From Ruegeria sediminis (lineage in GTDB: Bacteria > Pseudomonadota > Alphaproteobacteria > Rhodobacterales > Rhodobacteraceae): a stretch of DNA of 64,000 nt. Under the pieces are notes generated by a model. It had not been told where the DNA came from. It was given only the letters and a program-made list of their open reading frames with translations, and ran no database searches. This document shows, piece after piece, positions 18,232 to 25,748 of this stretch. The DNA lies in assembly GCF_005938215.1 (NCBI RefSeq), contig NZ_VCPD01000002.1, positions 372,001 to 436,000 on the forward strand, written 5' to 3'. Numbering within the stretch: position 1 is the stretch's first letter; the number at the start of each line of letters is the position of its first letter. The position numbers and the translations under genes were made by a program.

Positions 18232-18242
18232 TCAGACAAATG
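18212..18242. promoter_or_regulatory. Tandem operator repeats in the gntR/DUF2182 divergent region
   Basis: The 11-base unit AAATGTCAGAC occurs twice, at 18212-18222 and 18227-18237, with a 15-base period, followed by a third partial AAATG. The second copy holds the palindrome TGTC-A-GACA, which contains the GT-N3-AC core typical of FadR-type GntR operators. It lies between the divergent GntR and DUF2182 genes and can control both. Confidence 0.65.
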
Positions 18243-18256
18243 AAAAATGGTCATTC

Positions 18257-18991
18257 ATGAAAATCGACCCGCAAAACCCGGCCGACCTGTCCGCCCAAAT
18301 CGCTCAGGCCATCAAGGCGGCGATCGTTTCCGGCGAGTTGATCGTCGACGCCCGCCTGCCCTCCGAAGCGGAATTGGCAGACCAGTTCCAAGTCTCACGC
18401 CCGACCGTGCGTGAGGCGCTGAAACGGCTGGCGGCACAGTCGTTGATCCGCACGCAACGCGGCGCAACCGGCGGCGCATTCGTGAACCGGCTGAACTTCG
18501 AGGACGCCTATTCGCAGCAGATTACCACCTCGACCCTTCTGCTGTCGATGAACGCCGTCAGCTTCGACACGGCCTGCGAGGCGCGGTACGCGCTGGAACG
18601 GGCCTGCGCCCCACTGTCCGCCGAGCGCCGCACGCCCGATCATCTGGCGACCATGCGGACCGAGATCTTCCGGCAGTCCCAACCCGGCCTTACCGACGAG
18701 GCCTTCTGCGCTTCGGACGTGGCATTCCACCGCGCGCTGGTCGACGGCGCGGGCAACCCTGTTCTGTCTTATCAGTTGGCCGGGGCCGTCGAAGCGATGC
18801 AGCCGCTGATGAACATGATCACCTTTTCCGCCCGTTCCCGCGAGTCGATCATTGCCCTGCATACCCGCATCGCCGACGCGCTGGACGCCCGCGCCGCGGG
18901 CGAGGTTGACGCTGCCCTGGTGGAACTGGAAACCTATACCCGGCAACTGGCACGTGATGTCGCGGAGCGCCGGCGGAAACAGTCCGGCTGA
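18257..18991 (+). CDS. GntR family (FadR subfamily) transcriptional regulator
   Basis: This 244-residue regulator has an N-terminal winged helix (ADLSAQIAQAIKAAIVSGEL, then LPSEAELADQFQVSRPTVRE) and a C-terminal all-helical FCD effector domain with metal-ligand-like residues (SDVAFHRALVDGAGNPVL). The ATG at 18257 gives the normal GntR start; an upstream in-frame ATG lies within the promoter and operators. It is divergent from the dmdA operon and precedes the SBP56 gene, so it is the best candidate regulator of this DMSP locus. The effector is unknown. Confidence 0.88.
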   Translation: MKIDPQNPADLSAQIAQAIKAAIVSGELIVDARLPSEAELADQFQVSRPTVREALKRLAAQSLIRTQRGATGGAFVNRLNFEDAYSQQITTSTLLLSMNAVSFDTACEARYALERACAPLSAERRTPDHLATMRTEIFRQSQPGLTDEAFCASDVAFHRALVDGAGNPVLSYQLAGAVEAMQPLMNMITFSARSRESIIALHTRIADALDARAAGEVDAALVELETYTRQLARDVAERRRKQSG

Positions 18992-19119
18992 ACCCTACCT
19001 CAAAAGAACCTTGACGGAACCAGGTCCGGGACGGACACTTGGTCAGGCAGCATAACGCCCGGCGCAAAGACCGGTTTTCTCTGAAATAACAGAATGACAA
19101 TTCGTTACGGGAGGAAGTT

Positions 19120-20520
19120 ATGAACCTTAGACCGGACCCGACTTTCTATCCATCGCCAAAGATCGCAATGGAAGCGCCGGCGGAAACGCTGGCCTTCACC
19201 CTGATGCTCAGCCCCGATTCCTCGCAACCCGACGGATTGGCCGTGGTGAACGTCGATCCCACTTCGGATGACTATTGCAAGATCGTCCACAAGGTCATCA
19301 TGCCGGAAAAGGGGGACGAGTTTCACCACTTCGGCTGGAACGCCTGTTCATCCGCGCTTTCGCCCCTGACCGGCCACGCGTTCCTTGAACGCAGGTACCT
19401 TATCATCCCCGGCATCCGGTCCAGCCGCATCTACATCGTGGATGTGAAAGACCCCCTCAACGCGAAGATCCACAAGATCATCGAACCCAAGGAGGTCTTT
19501 GCCAAGACAGGGTATTCCCGCCCGCACACCATCCATTGCGGCCCCGAGGGGATCTATGTCAGCACGCTGGGCGGCGGTGGGCCCGACGGCACCGACGGCC
19601 CTCCCGGCATTTTCATCCTCGACTGCCAGACCTTCGACATCATCGGCCGCTACGAGATCGAGCGCGGCGTTCAGGACAAGCACTATGACTTCTGGTGGAA
19701 TCTTCCGCGGGACTACATGGTGAGTTCGGAATGGGCATTGCCGCCGCAATTCGAGAATGGGCTGGTGCCCGAAGACTTGCTGTCGAACAAATACGGCCAC
19801 CGCATCCATTTCTGGAACCTGCGCAACCGCACCAACATCCAGACCATCGACCTTGGAGAGAACCACCAGATGGCGCTCGAGATCCGCCCTGCGCATGACC
19901 CGGTCAAACAGCATGGGTTCTGCGGAGTTGTCGTTGACACGACCAACCTGCAGGGGGCCGTCTTCACCTGGTGGCGCAAGGAGGACGGCACTTTCGAAGC
20001 CAAGAAAACCATCACCATTGACCCGCAACCAGCGGACCCGGACGACCTGCCGGAACTGCTCAAGGGGTTTTCCGCAGTTCCGCCGCTGGTGACCGACATC
20101 GACCTGAGCCTTGATGACAAGTACCTCTACGTCTCCTGCTGGGGCCTTGGAGAGATGCATCAATATGACGTTTCGGATCCGATGAACCCAAAGCTTGCCG
20201 GCAAGGTCGATATCGGCGGCATCGTCAAGAAAACCAAGCATCCGAACGGCAGGGACTTCGGCTACGGCCCGCAGATGGTTGAGATCAGCCGCGACGGCAA
20301 GCGGGTCTACTGGACCAATTCGCTCTATTCCACATGGGACGATCAATTCTATCCAGGCGACCGGGGTGCCGCGATGGTCAAAGCCGATGTGGGAGAGAAT
20401 GGTGGCCTGACGCTCGACCCGGAGTTCTGGATCGAATTCCCCAAAGGCTATCGCACGCACCAGATCCGGCTGGAGGGCGGCGACTGTTCGACGGATAGTT
20501 TCTGCTACCCGTCGGTCTGA
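19120..20520 (+). CDS. mtoX: SBP56 / methanethiol-oxidase-like protein
   Basis: This 466-residue protein belongs to the selenium-binding protein 56 family, whose bacterial members include the copper-dependent methanethiol oxidase MtoX, which converts methanethiol to formaldehyde, sulfide and hydrogen peroxide. Histidine-rich family segments are intact: DEFHHFGWNACSS near residue 70, RPHTIHCGPEGIYVS, DKHYDFWWNLP and YGHRIHFWNLR. The fold is a seven-bladed propeller. Unlike the Hyphomicrobium enzyme there is no signal peptide, so it may be cytosolic. A GGGAGGAAG ribosome site precedes the ATG. Its position near dmdA supports a methanethiol role; enzyme activity is inferred. Confidence 0.85.
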   Translation: MNLRPDPTFYPSPKIAMEAPAETLAFTLMLSPDSSQPDGLAVVNVDPTSDDYCKIVHKVIMPEKGDEFHHFGWNACSSALSPLTGHAFLERRYLIIPGIRSSRIYIVDVKDPLNAKIHKIIEPKEVFAKTGYSRPHTIHCGPEGIYVSTLGGGGPDGTDGPPGIFILDCQTFDIIGRYEIERGVQDKHYDFWWNLPRDYMVSSEWALPPQFENGLVPEDLLSNKYGHRIHFWNLRNRTNIQTIDLGENHQMALEIRPAHDPVKQHGFCGVVVDTTNLQGAVFTWWRKEDGTFEAKKTITIDPQPADPDDLPELLKGFSAVPPLVTDIDLSLDDKYLYVSCWGLGEMHQYDVSDPMNPKLAGKVDIGGIVKKTKHPNGRDFGYGPQMVEISRDGKRVYWTNSLYSTWDDQFYPGDRGAAMVKADVGENGGLTLDPEFWIEFPKGYRTHQIRLEGGDCSTDSFCYPSV

Positions 20521-20521
20521 G

Positions 20522-21184
20522 TTGAGTGACCTGACGACAACGGCGGCCGGCCTCTGGCTGGCCGTTGTGGTGAGCGGGTTCTATCACGGGCTCAACCCGG
20601 GAATGGGATGGCCGCTTGCAGTGTCTTCCGCGTTGATGGAAAGGCAACGCTTTTCCCTATGGAAAGCCCTCGGAGCACTTGCCGGAGGTCATTTCCTCGC
20701 GATGCTTGCGGTGCTGCTGCCTTTCACCCTGATGGTCGCGCTCATCGATTTGCAGCGCGAGATTCGCTTGGTCGCGGCACTGTTGGTGATCGGTATGGGT
20801 CTCTACCTGATGGTTACACGCCGCCACCCGAGGTTTCTGGCGCGCGTGCCACCGTCGCGCCTTGCCCTTTGGTCCTTCCTTGTGGCGCTCGCGCATGGCG
20901 CGGCGCTGATGATCCTGCCCATTTACCTCGGCCTTTGCGGACTGGACGAGATGGACCGGGGCCATCGAGCCGCTTCCGAGATCATGGGGACCAACGTGGT
21001 GTTGGCCCTGGTCGTAGCCTTCGTTCACACGCTGGCGATGGTCGTTTCCGGAGGTGTTCTGGCCTATGCGGTGTTCCGGTGGCTCGGCCTTCGTTTCCTG
21101 TCGCGTGGCTGGTTCGATCTGGAATTGGTGTGGGCGCTGAGCCTGTTGCTGGTCGGTGGCCTGAGTCTCTGGGCAGCGGTTTGA
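20522..21184 (+). CDS. Six-helix membrane protein of unknown function
   Basis: This 220-residue integral membrane protein has about six helices. Notable motifs are FYHGLNPGMGWPLAVSSALM in the first helix and AHGAALMILPIYLGL in the fourth; the repeated histidine-glycine pairs recall metal transporters of the HupE or RcnA type, but no assignment is safe. It begins one base after the SBP56 stop, apparently with TTG (20522), since no ATG lies near. This close spacing makes it part of the SBP56 transcript and a possible metal or product transporter. Confidence 0.6.
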   Translation: MSDLTTTAAGLWLAVVVSGFYHGLNPGMGWPLAVSSALMERQRFSLWKALGALAGGHFLAMLAVLLPFTLMVALIDLQREIRLVAALLVIGMGLYLMVTRRHPRFLARVPPSRLALWSFLVALAHGAALMILPIYLGLCGLDEMDRGHRAASEIMGTNVVLALVVAFVHTLAMVVSGGVLAYAVFRWLGLRFLSRGWFDLELVWALSLLLVGGLSLWAAV

Positions 21185-21350
21185 TCGAAGCCCTGCTGGA
21201 GAAAGGCTGAACTGCTGGTGCCATCGGCAATTCGCACATGAATATCAAATCGCAACAAATTGTTTTATCTATATTACATGCATCACAACGGCACGAAGGG
21301 AAAACTCTTTTACTACACTCAAGAACCGCCATCCAACGCCCCTTGCCCGC

Positions 21351-21379
21351 TTGCAATGCCCGTTCCGCCTGACTATATT
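21351..21379 (+). promoter_or_regulatory. Promoter of the tmRNA gene
   Basis: A -35 TTGCAA (21351-21356), a 17-base spacer and a -10 TATATT (21374-21379) are seen. The predicted transcript start is near 21386, at the first bases of the acceptor piece. The sequence from 21185 to about 21350 upstream is A/T-rich and holds no gene that I can recognise. Confidence 0.65.
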
Positions 21380-21385
21380 TCCACC

Positions 21386-21710
21386 GTTCGCAAGAACTAT
21401 GGACATAAACGCGCTCGTAATAAGCGGATCGGACCCGGGGGCGGTACCCGGCGGCTCCACCAACATCTCGTCATTGGGGGATAATGGGGCCGAAATAGGA
21501 TCGACGAACGTCTAAAGGGGTTTGCTTTGTCCCGGTGAGGTACCACCGTTATCGGTCCGTTAAGCATAATTGCCAATGACAATCGTGCTCCGGTTGCTCT
21601 GGCTGCGTAAGCAGTCCGAAAGACCGAAATCTAAGCCCTTGCGCCTAGCCGCGTAAGGCGGGGTCCGCAGGTACCTGGCAACAGAAACCTGCATCTCATC
21701 CCACCGAAAT
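21386..21710 (+). ncRNA. ssrA: Transfer-messenger RNA, permuted two-piece type
   Basis: The gene is circularly permuted, as in alphaproteobacteria. The acceptor piece comes first and ends at 21462 in CGGCTCCACCA, with a T-arm like GGGGGCGGTACCC just before. A spacer of about 23 bases follows and is removed. The coding piece starts at 21486 with GGGGCCGAAATAGGATCGAC, whose first seven bases pair with CGGCTCC of the acceptor piece. The tag frame at 21572-21607 reads ANDNRAPVALAA, followed by TAA. tmRNA frees stalled ribosomes and marks the product for ClpXP; SspB lies 3 kb away. The 3' boundary of the coding piece is approximate. Confidence 0.93.
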
Positions 21711-21792
21711 CAACTGCCCCAAACGCCAAACGCGTTCAACTTTCGTTCACTCATTTCCGTCAAGGTCCGAGGAAATAGGACGGAGACCCGAC

Positions 21793-22224
21793 ATGACGAA
21801 ATCCGATGTGTTGAAGGCTTGGTATGCAGAGGTTTGGGAACAGGGAAACACCGATGCGATCAGCCGGTTCTTCACGCCCGACACGACGGCCGAGGGGTTG
21901 ATCCCGGAGATGCAGGTCGGCCCGGACGATTTCCGCGATCTGGTGACCGCATTCCGCCACATCCTGGGCGATATCAGGGTGGATCTGCCAAAGATCATCG
22001 AAGACGGAAATTGGCTTTCGGCGATCCTGCATGTGCATACGACGCGCGCGGATACCGGGGCGCCGATCGAAGTGACAGGTCAGGTGATGGCGCGGTTTCG
22101 CGATGGCAAGGTGGTCGAAGCCTACAATCAGTTCGATTTTATCTCGTTCTTTGAACAGTTGGGCCAATTCCCTCAGGATACTCTGCCCGTCTGCATGACA
22201 GGACAAAGGCTGGACTGGGCGTAG
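21793..22224 (+). CDS. SnoaL-like (NTF2-fold) protein
   Basis: This 143-residue protein of the NTF2/SnoaL fold begins MTKSDVLKAWYAEVWEQGNT, the usual first helix. It has the FFTPDTTAEGLIPEMQVGPD turn, and strands ending VTGQVMARFRDGKVVEAYNQ, FDFISFFEQLG. Members range from polyketide cyclases to epoxide hydrolases and binding proteins, so no substrate is proposed. A GGAGACCCGAC site precedes the ATG. It stands alone between ssrA and the chromate genes. Confidence 0.65.
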   Translation: MTKSDVLKAWYAEVWEQGNTDAISRFFTPDTTAEGLIPEMQVGPDDFRDLVTAFRHILGDIRVDLPKIIEDGNWLSAILHVHTTRADTGAPIEVTGQVMARFRDGKVVEAYNQFDFISFFEQLGQFPQDTLPVCMTGQRLDWA

Positions 22225-22359
22225 CGGGAACTCGGACCAGCCATATTGACGCTCGGCGCTTTTCCAAGGTAGCAAGGTCTCATGGGGTCACATTCTGCGA
22301 ACGCCCCGTGAGGCGACAGCCCAAGTTTCGCATGTATCCGCAAGAAAGGGAGACATGCC

Positions 22360-23175
22360 ATGGCTGCACCCAATGCTATCACCGCCCAACAACTGCTTCG
22401 GCTGGTCGGGACGCCCAAGGCACCGACGATTGTCGACATACGACTCGACGAAGATTTAGCCAGCGATCCGCATCTGATCCCCGGCTCCGTTCGTCTGCCG
22501 CACACTGACCTGGACGCACTCCACGAACGCGTCGGCGGCCAGCCCTGCGTGATCGTTTGCCAAAAGGGCAGGAAACTCAGCCAGGGCCTTGCATCGTGGC
22601 TGCGCGGGGACGGGCACGAGGCGGAATTCCTGGATGGGGGAATGTTCGCCTGGCGCGACCTCGCCGGGGCGCCAAGCGTCGCTGCGGGCGCGATTCCCAA
22701 ACCTGTCGGCGATCACACCCTCTGGGTTACGCGCCATCGCCCGAAGATCGACCGGATCGCCTGCCCTTGGCTCATCCGCCGTTTCGTCGATCCCGGCGCC
22801 CGTTTTCTGTTCGTCGCCCCCGCCGAGGTGGAAAGCGTGGCGGAGCGTTTCGGGGCCGTTCCGTTCGACGTGGAAAACACCTTCTGGAGCCATCGCGGAG
22901 ACGCTTGCACCTTTGACGCGATGCTGGATGAATTCCACCTTCGGACCGAGGCGCTGAACCGCCTGGCAACCGTCGTGCGCGGCGCCGACACCAACCGGCA
23001 TGACCTTGCGCCCGAAGCTGCGGGTCTGCTGGCCATCTCGGTCGGGCTGTCGCGCCAGTACCGGGATGATCATCAGCAGTTGCAGGCCGGTATGGACATT
23101 TACGACGCGTATTACCGTTGGGCCCGCGATGGCTTTGACGAGGGGCATGACTGGCCCGCGGACCGCAAGTCATGA
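22360..23175 (+). CDS. Rhodanese-ChrB fusion, chromate resistance
   Basis: This 271-residue two-domain protein has a rhodanese domain at about residues 8-105, with the active-site loop CQKGRKLS near Cys67. A ChrB C-terminal domain follows at about residues 120-265, opening HTLWVTRHRPKIDRIACPWL and carrying RGDACTFDAMLDEF and the IYDAYYRWARDGF end. ChrB-type proteins regulate or assist chromate export. It overlaps chrA by four bases (ATGA), so the two are coupled. The rhodanese part may handle sulfur or sense oxyanion stress; its role in chromate resistance is inferred from the fusion. Confidence 0.85.
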   Translation: MAAPNAITAQQLLRLVGTPKAPTIVDIRLDEDLASDPHLIPGSVRLPHTDLDALHERVGGQPCVIVCQKGRKLSQGLASWLRGDGHEAEFLDGGMFAWRDLAGAPSVAAGAIPKPVGDHTLWVTRHRPKIDRIACPWLIRRFVDPGARFLFVAPAEVESVAERFGAVPFDVENTFWSHRGDACTFDAMLDEFHLRTEALNRLATVVRGADTNRHDLAPEAAGLLAISVGLSRQYRDDHQQLQAGMDIYDAYYRWARDGFDEGHDWPADRKS

Positions 23176-24422
23176 CGCCCACATTCGGCGAGTTGTTTCG
23201 CGTCTTCGGGCGTATCGGCCTCATGTCCTTCGGCGGGCCGGCTGCCCAGATCTCGCTGATGCACAGGGAACTGGTCGAAGACCGCCTCTGGCTGGACGAG
23301 CAGGCCTATTTGCGTGCGCTGTCGCTTTGCATGTTGCTGCCCGGACCCGAAGCGATGCAATTGGCGACCTACGCCGGCTGGCGATTGCGCGGCGTTCCTG
23401 GTGGATTGATTGCAGGCTGTCTGTTCGTTCTGCCAGGGGCTGCAATCATCGCCATACTTGTCGGCCTTTACGCCGCGTTCGGAAATTTGCCGCTGGTACA
23501 GGCGGCCTTTCTGGGTGTGAAGGCAACTGTCATCGTGATCGTACTGCACGCGCTCAGGAACCTGTCGCGCAAGGCGCTGACGGATCCCGCGTCACGCGTG
23601 ATCGCGACACTCGCCTTTCTGGCGATCTTTGCGCTCGACCTGCCGTTTCCACTGATCATCGCCGTTGCGGCGATCTGGGGTTTCGCGACCACCGGCCAAA
23701 CAGTGCCGGCGACCGTTCCTGCGTCCCGGACCGGTTCCCGCCCGCTGCGGACGGCGGCGCTGTGGCTCAGCCTCTGGCTGGCGCCGCTGTTTGCGCTGAC
23801 GCTTTCGGGTCAGAAACTTCTCAGCGATCTGGGTTGGTTCTTCGCCCGCCTTGCCGTCGTGACCTTCGGCGGCGCCTACGCGGTTCTTGCCTACATGACC
23901 CAGACCGTCGTGGACAAATACAACTGGGTCACGACCGACCAGATGATCGACGCGCTGGGATTGGCCGAGACGACTCCTGGCCCGCTGATCTTGGTCACGC
24001 AATTCGTGGCGATGTTGACGGGGCAGATCTCCGGTGGTGCCTCTCTGGCGCTGGCCGCAGGCGCGGTTGCGCTTTGGGCGACCTTCGTGCCCTGTTTTCT
24101 CTGGATTTTCTTGGCAGCGCCATATCTGGAGCAGATCGCTGCTCGTCCGCGTTTGTCCTCGGCGCTGCGCGGTATCACCGCCGCTGTGGTCGGAGTGATT
24201 CTCAACCTGTCCGTGTGGTTCGCGCTGAACGTTCTTTTCGGGTCGGTCCCGGCCTATTCACTGGGTCCTGTATCCATTCCGCTGCCGTCCCTCGCTTCTC
24301 TGGATGCGGTTGCTGCTGCATTGACGCTGCTGGCTGGACTACTGATTTTCAAGTTGAAATCCGGTTTGGCGACCGCGTTGGCCATCATGGCAACCGTCGG
24401 AGCACTAACCCATTTCTTCTGA
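23172..24422 (+). CDS. chrA: Chromate transporter ChrA
   Basis: ChrA (416 residues) is a CHR-superfamily exporter of chromate with two homologous halves. The first half carries FGRIGLMSFGGPAAQISLMH and the family segment LCMLLPGPEAMQLATYAGWR. The second repeats the pattern as LAVVTFGGAYAVLAYM and LGLAETTPGPLILVTQFVA. Ten or more membrane helices are seen. It is a full-length two-domain member. It is coupled to the rhodanese-ChrB gene upstream and ends about 77 bases before sspB. Confidence 0.92.
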   Translation: MTPTFGELFRVFGRIGLMSFGGPAAQISLMHRELVEDRLWLDEQAYLRALSLCMLLPGPEAMQLATYAGWRLRGVPGGLIAGCLFVLPGAAIIAILVGLYAAFGNLPLVQAAFLGVKATVIVIVLHALRNLSRKALTDPASRVIATLAFLAIFALDLPFPLIIAVAAIWGFATTGQTVPATVPASRTGSRPLRTAALWLSLWLAPLFALTLSGQKLLSDLGWFFARLAVVTFGGAYAVLAYMTQTVVDKYNWVTTDQMIDALGLAETTPGPLILVTQFVAMLTGQISGGASLALAAGAVALWATFVPCFLWIFLAAPYLEQIAARPRLSSALRGITAAVVGVILNLSVWFALNVLFGSVPAYSLGPVSIPLPSLASLDAVAAALTLLAGLLIFKLKSGLATALAIMATVGALTHFF

Positions 24423-24498
24423 CCAATATTGCACGAGTTGGTCTTTTGTTTCCGACCGAATCCCCTATGCTGAACACGAGAATTCTTGAGGATGGGAA

Positions 24499-24969
24499 AT
24501 GTCGCGCGACATCAACTACGGAAACCTGATGCACACCGCGATGCGGGGCTTGATCAAAAGCGTTCTGACCCAGGTGTCAGAGCATGGTCTGCCCGGAGCA
24601 CATCATTTCTTCATCACGTTCGACACTCGCTATCCGGGCGTGGAACTCGCCGAATGGCTACGCGACCGCTACCCTGGCGAGATGACGATCGTCATGCAGC
24701 ATTGGTTCGAAAACCTGAACGTCGACGACGACGGGTTTTCCATAACGCTGAACTTCGGTGACACGCCCGAACCGATCTACATTCCCTATTCCGCGATCAA
24801 GACCTTCGTCGATCCATCCGTCGAATTCGGGCTGCGGTTCGAAAGCAGCGACGAGGACGAGGAAGAGGATTCTGCGCAGCTCCCCGGCGGGCCCGAGGAC
24901 GATGACGAAGAAGAAGCCAGCGCGCACCACGACGCGGACGTCGTGTCGCTGGACAGTTTTCGCAAATAA
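24499..24969 (+). CDS. sspB: ClpXP adaptor SspB (alpha type)
   Basis: SspB (156 residues) tethers ssrA-tagged proteins to ClpX. The alpha-type start MSRDINYGNLMHTAMRGLIK, the HHFFITFDTRYPGVELAEWL strand region and QHWFENLNVDDDGFSITLNF form the tag-binding domain. A long acidic linker (DEDEEEDSAQ, DDDEEEAS) leads to the C-terminal ClpX-binding tail VVSLDSFRK. Its substrate tag would be the one encoded by the ssrA gene 3 kb upstream. It has its own upstream gap and an AGGATGGGAA-like ribosome site. Confidence 0.92.
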   Translation: MSRDINYGNLMHTAMRGLIKSVLTQVSEHGLPGAHHFFITFDTRYPGVELAEWLRDRYPGEMTIVMQHWFENLNVDDDGFSITLNFGDTPEPIYIPYSAIKTFVDPSVEFGLRFESSDEDEEEDSAQLPGGPEDDDEEEASAHHDADVVSLDSFRK

Positions 24970-24977
24970 TGCGGATC

Positions 24978-25541
24978 CTACAGCCTTTTCAGGAAGGTTT
25001 CGACCGACCGGGACTTCATTCCATTTCGAAACCGGGAGAACGACAGGTTGAGCCCGCCTTCAGCTAGCGTCCGGTCAAACTGTTGCATCTCGTACCCGCC
25101 CTGCTCATCGATGAACAGCGAGTAGACCGTCAGTGTGTCGCCGACGATCCGGCCCCAGACATAAGGCTCACCCTTCATGGGGTTAAGTTGGACCTCGTGA
25201 CCAAAGACGTTTCGGGCCATTGCGGCGGAAAAGATGTTTTCCCGGTCCGACGGCACGAAATCGACCGAATACTTGCCTTCTTTTACCCGCCCGTCCGGTT
25301 TGTACGTCGTCGTCGTCCAACTGACGTTGAAACCCGATTTCGTTTCGGTGATCGTGACGCTCATGTCCCTCGGTGTGGACGTGCCTTCGGAATCGACCAA
25401 CTCGGCCGAGCCTTCGTAGGATCCGACAAAAGGCGCAATCCCCGTCGCCCAGGCCGGAACGACCAGTGACAATAACCACAAAAGGCTTAGCGCTGCCACC
25501 AACAGGGGCATCGCATTCCGGCTTCGGGTCGATCCAAACAT
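24978..25541 (-). CDS. Secreted protein of unknown function
   Basis: This 187-residue protein has an N-terminal signal segment (MPLLVAALSLLWLLSLVVPA, cleavage near AWA) after a short basic lead. The mature part is strand-rich (FVGSYEGSAELV, MSVTITETKSGFNVSWTTTT, VWGRIVGDTLTVYSLF) and resembles small periplasmic lipocalin-like beta proteins, but I recognise no family. The ATG at 25541 has GGAGG five to nine bases upstream, which decides this start against longer readings. It converges tail to tail with sspB and is divergent from fumC. Confidence 0.75.
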   Translation of the reverse strand: MFGSTRSRNAMPLLVAALSLLWLLSLVVPAWATGIAPFVGSYEGSAELVDSEGTSTPRDMSVTITETKSGFNVSWTTTTYKPDGRVKEGKYSVDFVPSDRENIFSAAMARNVFGHEVQLNPMKGEPYVWGRIVGDTLTVYSLFIDEQGGYEMQQFDRTLAEGGLNLSFSRFRNGMKSRSVETFLKRL

Positions 25542-25748
25542 GAGGGCCTCCGTCACGGTTATGGCAGACATTCTACAAGCGAGAGGGTCCGGCACAACGA
25601 CGCTCTTTCTCTTGCCACGAAAAATTGACGCGGGCTTTGATCCTATACCTTGCGCCCGCATGACTTTATGGTGCGCGCAACTGGCCGATTGCGTCCAAAG
25701 GGCGACGCGGCTAAACGGCATACAACTGCATACCAGACGGAGTGACAG

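Noticed and set aside
21185..21785. Integration site or island next to ssrA
   Set aside because: tmRNA genes are common target sites, but no integrase gene, flanking direct repeat or foreign gene set follows.
23000..24529. 509-residue plus-strand frame overlapping chrA in another frame
   Set aside because: ChrA motifs are complete in the other frame; this one is Arg- and Ser-rich without structure.
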